From Siphlonurus alternatus (lineage: Eukaryota; Arthropoda; Insecta; Ephemeroptera; Siphlonuridae), in contig OX463781.1 of assembly GCA_949825025.1 (NCBI GenBank), forward strand, positions 5,683,370 through 5,747,369: a stretch of 64,000 nucleotides of DNA. The letters are read 5' to 3'. Below are positions 10,681 to 21,723 of the stretch, in pieces (positions within the stretch are counted from its first letter, which is position 1; each line of letters begins with the position of its first letter). The notes beneath the pieces are model-generated. The model did no database searches and was not told the origin of the DNA. It saw nothing but the letters and a program-made list of their open reading frames with translations. The translations under genes were made by a program, and so were the position numbers.

Positions 10681-10930
10681 CCCTAGTTGAAAATTATACG
10701 TTTTCAACTCATTCTTTACACGTCCAAACCTAATATTTTTTATCTATAAAACACATCATATTTCCCCTTCACTCAAAGTGAGGATGAAATGAAGACAATA
10801 TTACTAACATTTTATGCTCAATAAGAGATGACGTAATTTCATATTTTTCCTTCTAAAATGTTGCAACATAGGAGGGAATTAAACAAGGAGAGAGCTTAAT
10901 AGCGAATAAAAGATGAAAATTATTTCAACT
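10681..10930 (-). mobile_element. Family A MITE, reverse copy
   Basis: Starts CCCTAGTTGAAAATTATACG and ends GAAAATTATTTCAACTGGG. It contains the reverse of all landmarks of the copy at 9475 (CACTCAAAGTGAGGATGAAA; AGAGCTTAATAGCGAATAAA). Confidence 0.88.
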
Positions 10931-11365
10931 GGGACAGTATATAGAAGTCAGATTTAATAATTTGAAATAATATAACTTTAGAAGACACGAAACAAAAGTT
11001 TGAATATATGTTACAAGATTGATTCTCTCTCACATTCAGGAAGTTTAAAATATACACATATATAGTATCCATGTCGCTTTGAAAACTAATTTCCCGGGCC
11101 TAGAAACATCAATTTTGTAGCATGTGACATTTATAAGTTTGGAGAACAGGGAGTTAGAGAGCCATTGCTTTAGAAGTTATTCGTGCAAGAGTAGCTCTCT
11201 CTCGGACAGAAAAAGTAATCGAATAAAACAGTAGCACGGTAGGGCAGTAGCAAGAGCAGCAAGCAGGATGGATTGGAGAACACAAGAAAACGAGACAAAG
11301 AATGTGTAGTCAATCAGTGCCGGGTCCATTCAACTGTTTTAAAAGAAAAGATGCTAGGGGACAAA
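10931..11365. other. Unique sequence beside a GA array, no gene called
   Basis: About 11090-11340 is less AT-rich and unique in the window. Two overlapping plus-strand ORFs begin here (11273, 11302) but run straight into (GA)n and so depend on low complexity. Confidence 0.45.
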
Positions 11366-11369
11366 CAGA

Positions 11370-11443
<74 letters not shown>

Positions 11444-11476
11444 GGCTGGATTTAGTGATGGTCTTCGTACTGTCAA

Positions 11477-11554
<78 letters not shown>
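11366..11554. repeat. Opposed (GA)n and (CT)n arrays
   Basis: About 90 bp of GA repeat (11366-11450), a 28-bp spacer and about 75 bp of CT repeat (11479-11554). Because the arrays are complementary they form a perfect inverted repeat and could extrude as a hairpin or form triplex DNA. The long Arg/Glu and Ser/Leu ORFs on both strands are translations of the dinucleotide. Confidence 0.97.
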
Positions 11555-11556
<2 letters not shown>

Positions 11557-11952
11557 ACCGATCGCTACTGTTTGACTGACTTGGCTATGTTTTTTGTCTT
11601 TTTTTTCCTAATGTTGAAATTGAAAAACAAGTTACCTCCATTTCAAATTTACAGTAATATAATCAACTTTTATTTTCTTTAAAAAATCAATTTATAGTCT
11701 ATATTATGTATTTTTCAAGTTTTAATTTTAAGAACTATATCGATTTAATTAAATTATTTTATTTAAATTTTCAATTAATATCTTCATATTTCAAAGTTTT
11801 CAGCTTAAACAAAATTGAGTACATAAAGGACCAATAAATGGTGTTTAGCGCAGAAATTTTGACTCTTTGTTATCAAGGATACGACGTACCTATATATATA
11901 GCATGGGAAGAATCACAAAAACGACAAAATTTATATGAAAGACATTACTTAA

Positions 11953-12320
11953 GGTAGAGATAATATGGATCAGCTGGCCCAATGCTAAAAAAATCCCATT
12001 CATAAAAATTATGAAAAAAAAATAAAAAATTTCTCCTCTACATCCCCTATCAGTAAGTAAAATATCAGGTATACAAAAACGAGCTACTTTTCGAGTTATG
12101 AATTTTCAAAGTTGACTAATTTAACATGGAAGTTCCATTTCTCCATGTTAAATTAGTGAACTTTAAAAATTCATAAGTCGAAAACTAGCTCGTTTTTGTA
12201 TACCTAATATTTTACCTATACTGATAGGGGATGTAGAGGAGAACTTTTTAAATTTTTTTCATAATTTTTTTGAATGGGATTTTTTTAGCATTGGGCCAGC
12301 TGATCCGTATTATCTCTACC
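11953..12320. mobile_element. Family C fold-back element with TTAA target duplication
   Basis: 368 bp with two arms of roughly 180 bp. The ends GGTAGAGATAATATGGATCA and TGATCCGTATTATCTCTACC are nearly complementary, and the arms meet around GTTCCATTTCTCCATGTTAA near 12135. It is flanked by TTAA at 11949-11952 and 12321-12324. TTAA duplication is the hallmark of the piggyBac superfamily, so I infer a non-autonomous piggyBac-like element. No ORF. Confidence 0.9.
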
Positions 12321-12375
12321 TTAAAGTTGAAACATATTTTTTAATATTTGTCTGTAGGTTACATGGGACAACTAA

Positions 12376-12695
12376 TGGAGTACCGACCTCATTTTTTTTT
12401 ATTGCAGAAATGGATAGAGGGTGCAAAAATATGCTACTCTGAATTTTTTCAGATTTTTCTGAGACCGGAAAGTATTTTTAAAAAATGACTGAAAGTCCAT
12501 TTTATGACGTCACGGGCGTTAATGTCCTATCCTTTTCTTAAGGAGAGGCGTCTTGTGACGTCATCAAAATGGACTTTCAATAATTTTTTAAAAATACTTC
12601 CTGGTCTCAGAAAAATCTGAAAAAATTCAGAGTAGCATATTTTTGCACCCTCTATCCATTTCTGCAATAAAAAAAAATTTGAGGTTGGTACTCCA
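12376..12695. mobile_element. Family D fold-back element
   Basis: About 320 bp, with arms of about 150 bp. The left arm carries TGGAGTACCGACCTCA, GAAATGGATAGAGGGTGCAA and TATGCTACTCTGAATTTTTT; the right arm is the complement, ending TGAGGTTGGTACTCCA. Two TGACGTCA octamers flank the centre (about 12508 and 12557). Other copies: 18868-19350, 59168-59480 and half-copies at 7255 and 49232. Confidence 0.9.
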
Positions 12696-12862
12696 TTCCA
12701 TAATTTATAGTCATCTTGGACATGATTTCTGTAAAATTATACTGTGACTGCTGTCAGAGCATTTTCATAATTTTACAATGTTAAGTCAGGTAACGGGGCC
12801 TCGATAGGCGCTCGTAGTTCAGCTTTTACCACCAGGTTCACTGCTAACTTTATGACGTCAGT

Positions 12863-13216
12863 ACTTTTCAATGTATTTAAAAAAAAATCTTATTTTTCTA
12901 TTACTAAAAAATGTATTGCTAAACATTCCTACTTCTTTTTATTGAAAATGCATGATATATAATTATAGTATACTCTTAACTGATTTGCTAGGTATTCTTC
13001 AATAATCTAATTTTGATTTAAAATAAATTTATGATTCACTATACGATTCAATATCAATATATAAAAAGTAAAAAGAAGTTGAAGCTGTAAATTTGCATCT
13101 GCACTATTAAACCAATACAATATATAAAGTAATATGTCATATTTTTGTTATACATCTATGTCAAGAATTTTTTTTATTAAATGTAAAATAACTTATTTTT
13201 TTAATTGAAAATACCC
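12863..13216. other. AT-rich intergenic DNA, no gene seen
   Basis: No ORF, repeat family or RNA gene recognised. Many A/T homopolymers. Confidence 0.55.
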
Positions 13217-13454
13217 CAGTTGGAATAATTGTTATTTTTATTATTTTTAAGTATCTCCTCTTCTTTTTATCTTATTTTGCACAATTCCCGAGAAAACAAT
13301 TAATATCTCTCATTGAGAATTACGTGCTAAAAATGGTTTCCATTTCATCTTTATTTTGAGTAAGGAAGAAATATAAAATGTGTTTTTGAGGTAAATAGAC
13401 GTAAAAATATTAGATGATAGATATCGGATGAGTTGAAGGTAAAAATTTTCAACC
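13217..13454 (+). mobile_element. Family A MITE, divergent copy
   Basis: TATTTTGCACAATTCCCGAG, TTTCATCTTTATTTTGAGTA, ATGTGTTTTTGAGGTAAA and a right end GTTGAAGGTAAAAATTTTCA follow the family order, but substitutions and small indels are numerous. An old copy. Confidence 0.75.
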
Positions 13455-13544
13455 ATTCTAGATTATATTGCTGTTGCATGAAAATTTCTTCAACTTTACC
13501 ACTTGTTTTATGAATTTTTTATTTACCTCTATTATACTCTTTTG

Positions 13545-13885
13545 TTTAAGGATGAATCTCAGTAGATTGATATCTTGCAATCGTAGCGGCTGAAAGCAAC
13601 AAGACTTGCAGGGGACTTAGAACTCACCATCAATAGGTGGCATACAAAATTTGAAGCGAATCTGTCTCATCAGTTTTGTGAAAACTGAGGTAGAAGTTTA
13701 ACATTGGCCTTATGGAGGAAAACCGGAAATAGAGCTGTTGTAAGAAAACTGCAAAACTGAATTTGCTCAAACCATAAGCGATTAAGTTTTAGAACATTCT
13801 CGATTTTTCAAAATATATTTCATTCGATTCGTTTGCAGTGAAATATTCTTTGACGCCGAAGTAACTTAGATTAATTGTTAACTTC
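13545..13885 (+). mobile_element. Family K repeat, copy 1
   Basis: AAGGATGAATCTCAGTAGAT at the left; landmarks CTCACCATCAATAGGTGGCA, TTGGCCTTATGGAGGAAAAC and ACATTCTCGATTTTTCAAAA; right end near GTAACTTAGATTAATTGTTA. The left TCTCAGTAGATT and the right AACTTAGATTAAT give only weak inverted ends. A reversed copy sits inside element C at 21217-21552, and an older copy is at 56870. Confidence 0.85.
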
Positions 13886-14414
13886 ATAATTTCATTAAAA
13901 GAATTTTATATTATTAAAAACATTAAGTTAAAAATACTATATGATATTATTAAGAATTATTTTTAAAACAATTATAAGTTTTCGTTTATAAATTATTATG
14001 AAACAATTTTTTCTTCTAAAATTTTTAATATAAACTTTTATTTTTTTCCTATGAAAAAACACATGTTTTAAACAAGTTTAAATTGCTTTAATAAGGACGA
14101 TGTTTCACTTAAATTTCTATTTTTCATACCTCAACATTATAGTGAAATAGTTAGTTAATATATAAAACCTTTGACCTTAAAATAGACAAAAAAATAGAAC
14201 ACACTAAACTGTTAGATTCTTAATAAAAGGACAATTTTTGTATTTAAATTTTGACTCCGTTTAATTCAGTAAAAAACTTGTACTGAAAAGTGTGTTAAGT
14301 ACTGGAAATTAGGTTCAATTAAGCCATTTAATGTATACTGAATCCTAAAAAAGTATTTATTATGTGAAACTTAAAGTACTGAAAACTCATTCAGAATATA
14401 ATATTTAAATGTGC
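13886..14414. other. Strongly AT-rich DNA, no gene seen
   Basis: No ORF, RNA gene or family member recognised. Confidence 0.55.
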
Positions 14415-14670
14415 CCTAGTTGAAAAATTACATCTTCAACTAATCCTTTACACTTCTAAACATAATGTTTTTACCTCTAAAACACATCTTATTTCTTCTT
14501 CGCTCAATGTGAGGATGAAATGAAGACAATATTTCTAACATTTTATGCTCAAGAAGAGTACAAAAGACGTAATCTCGTATTTTTTTCTCTAGAATTCTGC
14601 AAAATAGGAGGAAAAAGTACGAGAGGAGAGCTTTAATAGCAAATAAAATATGAAATTTATTTCAACTCGG
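14415..14670 (-). mobile_element. Family A MITE, reverse copy
   Basis: CTAGTTGAAAAATTACATCT at the left and GAAATTTATTTCAACTCGG at the right, with CTCAATGTGAGGATGAAATG and CAAAATAGGAGGAAAAAGTA between. Well preserved. Confidence 0.9.
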
Positions 14671-15270
14671 TTATAAGTATATAATATTTATTTTTTTAAT
14701 GTTAAGAAAATGGACTTTATTGTGGTTTGTGAAAGTTAGTGTAATATCTATTTAGCCGTTCAAGTTAGTGTCTAATCCTAGCTGTGAGTTACTTGGAAAG
14801 ACGATTAGCTAATAAACCACAGGAGGGTAGCACTGGTGGCTATCTTGTGACACTGGGCCCCGCGGGGAACATAAATCTGTCCGAGAGAGAAACCCTCCTT
14901 CTTTACAGTGAAGATATTTAAATTAAATTTTGTAACACGATATTAAATTGTAACTATGCTAATATAATTTTTTATTATAGTTTTTATATTATTACTCTTT
15001 ATTTGATTAAAAATTAATATTAAGTTTCAAAATATCATAATCATGTTTTTTTTATTTTTTAAACCATATTTTGTCTTTGTTTTAAGATATTTTAATATGA
15101 TATCACGATAACTTCATTTTGGTTAATTTTTTCCAATTCAATTCAATTTAATGTTATAATTAAATCTCTAACCGTATAAAGGTTTTTGATAAGGAAAACT
15201 TACATTATTAAATATATTGGTTCTTGATTAACGTTAAATATTATACTGAATTTTACCATCTATTTCTTAT
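14671..15270. other. Intergenic DNA with a small GC-rich patch
   Basis: A unique segment at 14710-14900 contains CACTGGGCCCCGCGGGGAAC, an imperfect GC-rich palindrome, and CCTCCTT near 14895. It has no good ORF. The rest is AT-rich. Confidence 0.5.
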
Positions 15271-15472
15271 CCGGAATAATGAGCTATCTGCTTACCACGA
15301 TTTCTTCGTTGCAATAATGAGCTATCTGATATTTCAGGTGATTGTAATTATGAGCTGTACATCTGTAAATTGGTTTAAAATAAAGCTCATTGTGACGCTC
15401 ACCTGAAATAGCAGACAGCTCATTATTACAACGAAATCGTAGTAGGCAGAAAGCTCATTATTCCGGACGATG
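15271..15472. mobile_element. Family M palindromic MITE, uninterrupted copy
   Basis: Left arm CCGGAATAATGAGCTATCTG, right arm CAGAAAGCTCATTATTCCGG. A second inner copy of ATAATGAGCTATCTG within each arm makes the arms internally repetitive. About 200 bp. The copy at 52522-53103 is interrupted and has longer ends (CCCTCGTCCGCAATAATG). Confidence 0.88.
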
Positions 15473-16385
15473 GTCGATATACATTTCCAAGGCAAAAAAT
15501 TTACCTCCTTACCCTGGGATAAATTCATCTCTCTTTCCACCCAGTGCAGTGATGCACTTGTGTGTGGTTCCCCAGGCTTTGGATATCACTTTGGTATACA
15601 TTGATAAAAATTAAAGGTGTCCGTTCTGACTGAAGTTTTCAACGGTTCCCTCAGTCTCACCTCAGTGAATTCTGGGATGCGTAACAGACCGTGGTCATCA
15701 TCCGTTCCCTACCTTATCCCTACCCATTACCCCGCCGTGAGCTGTAAGCTTTTAGGAACGTATCCCTGTAAAAAATTAAATAATAAAGTAAATCCTAATA
15801 AAAAAAATCTAATAAATTATTCATCATTCAATTGAAATTTCCTCTAATTTCCTCTTGTTTTTGGCATTACAAAATTTATAATAGCTTTAATCTACAAAAG
15901 AAACATCTCTTGCCTTTAATTGCTAGAATATTCATTTATTCATATTTAATTGTCTCAAGTGTTTATTTATAAAACAAAAATAGACCATTCCAAAAAATTA
16001 AAAAGCAGTTTATTTACTTTTAAAAGCTGCTGTTTGAATACACCAATATAAAATATTAAATAATTTTAGCTACATTTTTTCCAAACCCTTTTCTTTTTCA
16101 AGTATTTTGTATAAAATATATACAAAAATCTTTAAAATCATTCAAATATTAAAGCAAACAGTGGAAGAGTTTGATGGTAAGCGCCTAATTGCTCGTCTCT
16201 AAGGAAAAGTTAAGCTAATGGAGTTGAAATCTTTGCTCTTAGCAAGAATAAAATATCTTCCATTGTTAAATTTTACAGTAAGAGAAATAGCGTTGTTTCT
16301 GCAACACAAAGTTTCTGCTCCGAAGGCATTTCTCTTTTTTGTGCAAATCAATTATGCATAACATCGAAGCTACTGTAGTGGTGGT
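15473..16385. other. Intergenic DNA, no gene called
   Basis: 15480-15770 is less AT-rich and contains a 72-codon plus-strand ORF (15617-15835) with a basic C-terminus and no recognisable motif. The rest is AT-rich. A less AT-rich patch near 16160-16340 is unique. Confidence 0.45.
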
Positions 16386-16386
16386 G

Positions 16387-16859
<473 letters not shown>

Positions 16860-17166
16860 CTGTTTTTTCTCCATAAAATTAAATCTATTGATTTAAAAAT
16901 ATCTCCTACCATTTAAAAGTCTTCTTATAATGAATCAAGAGCTTATTTTTTCTCTGAAAATTAATGCCGAAAAAGCAACTTCGAGTTATTTTGTACAGGT
17001 TTGTATATAGGGCTGTGGAGAACGCCGCAAAATCAGCTGACTTGAAGCCTTTATATCACGTATTGAATTTTGATGCCTTTTTTTAATCAAAATAAATATA
17101 GAAATATAAAGGTTCTAATTACGCATTCGTCTTGTCACAGGCTGAAAATCACCCTCGTAAATCCAC
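16860..17166 (-). mobile_element. Family L MITE joined to a family B fragment
   Basis: 16860-17062 is L in reverse (TATAATGAATCAAGAGCTTA; GCAAAATCAGCTGACTTGAA). About 17063-17166 then reads like the right part of B (TAATTACGCATTCGTCTTG; GCTGAAAATCACCCTCGTAA). The same L-next-to-B arrangement occurs at 45355-45770. Confidence 0.65.
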
Positions 17167-17463
17167 GTTTAATGAGGTTTTGACAAGTTGACACCCTAGG
17201 ACAAATCATGTCTTAACATGTTGGTTCGAATGTAGATTGAAGTGTGTCATATCTAATTTCAATCAATCCCCAGTTATAATGTTACATAGTTTATTGAAAA
17301 TTGTTATCTGAACTTTATCGTAATAAGAGAATGATTAACATCTAGAATGTATTCAGGTATTTTAATAAAACCAAGCACGATTTCTTATCAGGGATGTCTG
17401 CTGCACTTTGAGTAAGTTTTTACTGCAGTTATTGAACACTATTTTGCAATTTCCAAGTAATAT

Positions 17464-17466
<3 letters not shown>

Positions 17467-17531
<65 letters not shown>
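17467..17531. repeat. (CT)n microsatellite
   Basis: About 65 bp of pure CT dinucleotide. Overlapping minus-strand ORFs at 17429-17732 read Arg/Glu through it. Confidence 0.97.
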
Positions 17532-17534
<3 letters not shown>

Positions 17535-18040
17535 ACATATTTCAACATTACTTCTCCAACACTCCACAGCCTGTAAATCTGTAGATCCTCTTTTATATAA
17601 AACCATGGCATATTGAAATAATGCAATCCCGATAACGCATGTAGAGATGCACTTTTTATTTATCATCATAATGCACGAACGCGATGTTTTATGAGACCTA
17701 TTACTCACAAAGTCTATAATCCATCCCCTCAAGGGATGTATTAGTGAGGAAAATCCGAATGAGAATTATATTTTAATGAAATTCATTATATATTATTATT
17801 TCTTCCAGATTCTATTTTGTTATTTATTTTCCCATACCTTGCTACTCAAGAGTAAAACCTATAGACGGATAGCGGTCAGGAAAAGCCGGATACAACCTAG
17901 TGGTATATAGGGTGTCCGACAATCTTTATGACGATAGGAGTAAGGTGATTATTAGGAGAGGAAAGAATACGGCTGTGGCCTTATTTTATTCACTTAGATA
18001 TGATGACGATGAGAAAGCACAGAAAACCATCACTTAAAGT
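17532..18040. other. Intergenic DNA, no gene called
   Basis: Moderately AT-rich and unique. The 97-codon minus-strand ORF (17439-17732) has about 65 codons outside the CT array (it includes SNRSHKTSRSC), but no family is recognisable and the low-complexity tail makes it doubtful. Confidence 0.45.
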
Positions 18041-18041
18041 A

Positions 18042-18242
18042 AGGGCTTTCACACACAGGATCGCATGATTTCGCAGCGTATGATAAAAAAATTAAGAACC
18101 TAAATACGATAAGTTCAGGTGTACGCGCGCACACAGCTTCGTTTCGTATCTCATGCGATCGTACGTTTCTCATTTAGAAACGATTCTAAATTTTTATCGT
18201 ACGAAGTCATACGATACCATACGATACGAAGGTAGTGTGCGA
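18042..18242 (+). mobile_element. Family G MITE, full copy
   Basis: Left end GGGCTTTCACACACAGGATC, right end ATACGAAGGTAGTGTGCGAA; inverted ends of about 15 bp with mismatches. Internal CGATCGTACG and ATACGATACC segments are themselves palindromic. About 200 bp. Related copies: 2325, 52663 and 60760. Confidence 0.8.
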
Positions 18243-18254
18243 ATATTATATTCT

Positions 18255-18866
18255 TTACGACAGCTAAAATTACAGTAATATAACAGACTCAATTGTTATT
18301 TAATTAGTACAAATTAAATGCACATAATAATATATTTTGCATAATTAAAATTTTAATACACGATTATGTAATTTAATAATTATAATTAATACGTTTTATA
18401 ATTAAGTAATGCAACAAATACATCAAAAACCACAACTATAGAGATATAATTTATAATAACCTATTTAATAGTCTTTATAATTTGATTTAACTCAACGAGT
18501 AATGCTTTTATCTGTAACTCAGTAACGCTCTAATTAATTTATATTGATTCTCTCTTGGTCAGTACTGACTGCATCAAGATGCAGTTACTACGCAGGTTGA
18601 TTTCAATGGCTATTCTCAGTTGATGAGACGTCAATGAGATTTGTGAGGCGTTATCTGCCTACTAATTAAAATAATTCATTGACAGTGAGTGAGATGCATT
18701 TCATAAAGGGCTTTTCATTATAATATAAATCTAATTACGTATATTGTTACTTAATTAATCAATAATTTTGCATCATGTAAATTTTCAATCGTATAATATA
18801 ATTAATTCATGCTACATTTTAATTATATCTGACATATTTAATATTTGATTTACAATATTGATTTAT
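18255..18866. other. AT-rich DNA, no gene seen
   Basis: A unique, somewhat less AT-rich interval at 18535-18690 is the only relief. No ORF or RNA gene recognised. Confidence 0.5.
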
Positions 18867-18867
18867 T

Positions 18868-18924
18868 GTAACATCGACCTCAAAATTTGTTATTGAAAAA
18901 ATGGATAGAGGATGCAAAGTTATG

Positions 18925-18975
<51 letters not shown>

Positions 18976-19350
18976 TTATATCTTTCAGAATTTTATAATT
19001 CAAATTCAAAATTCAAAAATTTATTCATCTTCTAAAAGACATGTCAATAAAAATACAGAGATACATTAATATTCATTTGAAGAAATCGTCCACTTTATAC
19101 ATTTATACAGGCTGGGAAGTATTGCTAAAAAGTTTTGCTGAGGTCAGGTTTGAATCCAAGTCCCATTTTAGTTCCTATCTTTTTATTAAGAGAGGTGTCA
19201 AGAGGCGTAACTTTTTCTGAACTTTCAATATTTTTTAAAAAAAATAGTTCCCAGCCTCTAAAAATTTTGAAAAAATCAGAGTAGCAAAACTTTGCACCCT
19301 CTATCCATTTCAGCACTAAAATTTTTTGAGGTCAATCTCCATTGAAGTGC
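18868..19350. mobile_element. Family D fold-back element enlarged by an (AT)n array
   Basis: Left end ACATCGACCTCAAAATTTG, right end AATTTTTTGAGGTCAATCTC. The left arm reads GGATAGAGGATGCAAAGTTA and is then broken at 18927 by about 50 bp of (AT)n and about 100 bp of unrelated AT-rich sequence. The right arm (19190-19350) is intact, with GAGTAGCAAAACTTTGCACC. Confidence 0.8.
18927..18976. repeat. (AT)n microsatellite inside element D
   Basis: About 45-50 bp of alternating AT. It begins where other D copies read TATGCTACTCTGA, so the expansion or an insertion occurred after D landed. Confidence 0.95.
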
Positions 19351-19354
19351 ATTA

Positions 19355-20130
19355 AATGTTAAAAAAATTCTGAATATTTTGTATTAAGCCACCTCCTTTC
19401 CTATCCTAGTAACCTCGTTATCCAGTCACCTTACTCCTCTCATCCTAAGGGTTGACGGACACCCGAGGGTGTATGGGGCTCCGGTCTTTCCTGTCCTCCC
19501 TCCGTCTCTATTGTTTCTACTTTTGAGCAGACAGGTTAGACATAAGGGAAAGTAATTAAAAAAAGTGAGTATTTTAAAAGTTTTAAATTTTTGTTTTCGA
19601 ACTTCTTATTAAAATAATGTTGGACAAAAAATATCTTCATCCGTCTTAGGAACTTTCTTTAAAAAGACTAGTGATGATACCATGCATCTTTCTCACTAAT
19701 ATAACCACTGTTAGTACCAGCCTAATTCAATGAAAGTAATTGCAGTTAGTGAAACCTTGGATAATTCGACAGTAAATGTGGTAAGTGAGAAACCCTGATA
19801 ATTATTCTCTCCGTGTATTTGCCCTTAATTATATTTCATTTCAATAAAAAAAAAAAAAAAATATTGATGGAATTGTCTCTTAAAATAAAAATATTTAAAT
19901 ATTTTATAGAAATACCTGTTTCAGAAATATTTCTTTTAAAATTTGAAAAAATTGGTGTGAAAAATATCACTGAAAATTACTATTGTAATTATTAAACGTG
20001 ACTTTCTTTAAAATATACACGTGATTTTGGTAAATATATAATTAATTTAATTTTAAGGTTTTAACTAGCATTTAATATTGTTTAATTGATAAAAATATAT
20101 CATTACAATATAATATTGTTATGGTATTTT
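19355..20130. other. Intergenic DNA, no gene called
   Basis: 19380-19560 is less AT-rich (GACGGACACCCGAGGGTGTA and neighbours) and unique. The rest is AT-rich. No ORF recognised. Confidence 0.5.
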
Positions 20131-20135
20131 TCTAA

Positions 20136-20243
20136 AGTCAGTATTACACGATACAATATTGCACAAAATTTTTCCTTACAAGAAAATTTCGTGTCCAAAA
20201 TTGTATGAAATAGTTAGAAAAATTGTATCGTGTAATACCAGCT
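20136..20243. mobile_element. Small palindromic MITE (family O), TAA duplication
   Basis: 108 bp. AGTCAGTATTACACGATACA at the left and GTATCGTGTAATACCAGCT at the right are inverted, with TAA at 20133-20135 and 20244-20246. The inner loop is AT-rich. A single copy in this window. The TAA duplication suggests the same class as family B. Confidence 0.78.
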
Positions 20244-20249
20244 TAAGGC

Positions 20250-20978
20250 TAATATGAAAATATAAATAAATGCACTTAAAATGCTTTACATTATAATATA
20301 TAACAATCAATAATAATTTTGTAATTTATAATATACAGCATGAAACCATTGACAATAAAAGTAGAATCAAATTATTTAAGAATCATGGTCCTAGGCATTA
20401 ATGTATCTAGCTCTATAATTAATTACCATAATATTATCATTTAAAAAAATTAAAAAGTATTTAAAGATTACAGAAAATTAGTTCAAAATTTTCTCCCTAA
20501 TTATTTTTATTTGTTATTACTCTGTTAAAGTCTTGTGATATTTAATAAATTAATTGTACCTTGTACTTTTCTTACCCATGAATAATACGTAATTTATACC
20601 TGTTAATGATTTATACATAAATGTATTAAGAATTATACGAATAAATGAATTTGAATTAGTTGACAAAATTAATATAAAAAGAACATTTCTTTTAACTAAA
20701 TAACCGAGGTAGTACTACTTGTTTTATTGTGCCAGACTTCTCTTTGCTGATCAGCATTACCTTGATCAGCTGTTCCCCCCCCCCCCATTTCTCTGCCGGC
20801 TGTGATTGGTTTTGCCATCGCAAACACACACAAGCAGGCAAAGTAAAAGGGTAATAGCAAAAAGTGAATGAAAGCTAGGCCAATGCTCTTTCAAAGGACC
20901 GTTTCAATTCCGTATGTGATTTTTTTTTAGCATAAAAATACGTATTTGTAGATTTATTTTAACTTGAAAAACACTTTT
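20250..20978. other. AT-rich intergenic DNA, no gene called
   Basis: A short C-homopolymer at about 20775-20786 and a balanced patch (20740-20900) are unique. The end of the run at about 20560-20665 (AATAAATGAATTTGAATT) looks like LINE 3' tails generally do, but there is no coding support. Confidence 0.4.
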
Positions 20979-20982
20979 TTAA

Positions 20983-21719
20983 GATAGAGATAACGCCGAA
21001 CAGCTGTTTGACGTACTTCCCTTTGATTAACATGTAAACCTTAGCAAATTTACAAAAATTCTGAAAATTTTTTGAGAGGCAGATATTAGTGCCCAAAAGC
21101 AATAGAAAAAAGTTTTAAAACAATTTAAAGTGACGATTTTTTAAAATTATGTTCTTAGTTTGTCTCTCCATGGGAAAGCTGTATGTTGAAAATTTAAAAA
21201 AAAAATAAAATAAAATAACGATTAATCTCAGTTACTGCTGGAGTCAAAGAATATTTCCCTGCAAACGAATCGAATGAAATAAATTTTAAAAAAATCGAGA
21301 ATGTTCTAAAACTTAATAGCTTAATGGTTTGAGCAAATTCAGTCTTGCAGTTTTCTTACAACAGCTTCATTTCCGGTTTCCGTCCATAAGGCACACTTTA
21401 AACTTCTATCTCAATTTTCACAAAACTGATAAGACAGATTCGCTTCAAAATTTGTATGCCACCTATTGATGGTGAGTTCTAAGTCCCCTGTAAGTCTTGT
21501 TGCATTCAGGCGCTACGATTATACGAGACATCAATCTACTGAGATTCATCCTTAATTAAAAAAAAATTGGCTCTTTAAATTGCTTTGAAATTTTTTCTAT
21601 GGCTTTTAAGCACTAATATTTGTCTCTCAAAAAACTTTCAGAATTTTTGTGAATTTGCTTAGGTTTACAAGTTAATCAAATGGAAGTACGTCGAACAGCT
21701 GACCGGTGTTATCTCTACC
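20983..21719. mobile_element. Family C element with nested family K repeat
   Basis: Flanked by TTAA at 20979-20982 and 21720-21723. Ends GATAGAGATAACGCCGAACA and GACCGGTGTTATCTCTACC. The two arms match the uninterrupted copy at 46194-46543, but the centre is split by a reversed family K repeat at about 21217-21552. Without K the element would be about 400 bp, the size of the other C copies. Confidence 0.9.
21217..21552 (-). mobile_element. Family K repeat, reversed copy inside element C
   Basis: Reverse complement of 13545-13885: ACGATTAATCTCAGTTACTG at one end and GAGATTCATCCTTAATT at the other, with TGCCACCTATTGATGGTGAG inside. It lies between the two arms of C, so it is younger than that C copy. 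Confidence 0.88.
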
Positions 21720-21723
21720 TTAA

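Larger units (their letters stand above)
11815..12862 (+). mobile_element. Family J repeat carrying two nested fold-back elements
   Basis: The J sequence is in three pieces: 11815-11948 (from GTACATAAAGGACCAA to ATGAAAGACATTACTT), 12325-12375 (AGTTGAAACATATTTTT to GACAACTAATGG) and 12696-12862 (TTTCTGTAAAATTATACTGT to TTTATGACGTCA). The copy at 46607-46952 has these pieces continuous. Element C (11953-12320) and element D (12376-12695) fill the two gaps. J shows no inverted ends or ORF; its nature is unknown to me. Confidence 0.88.
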
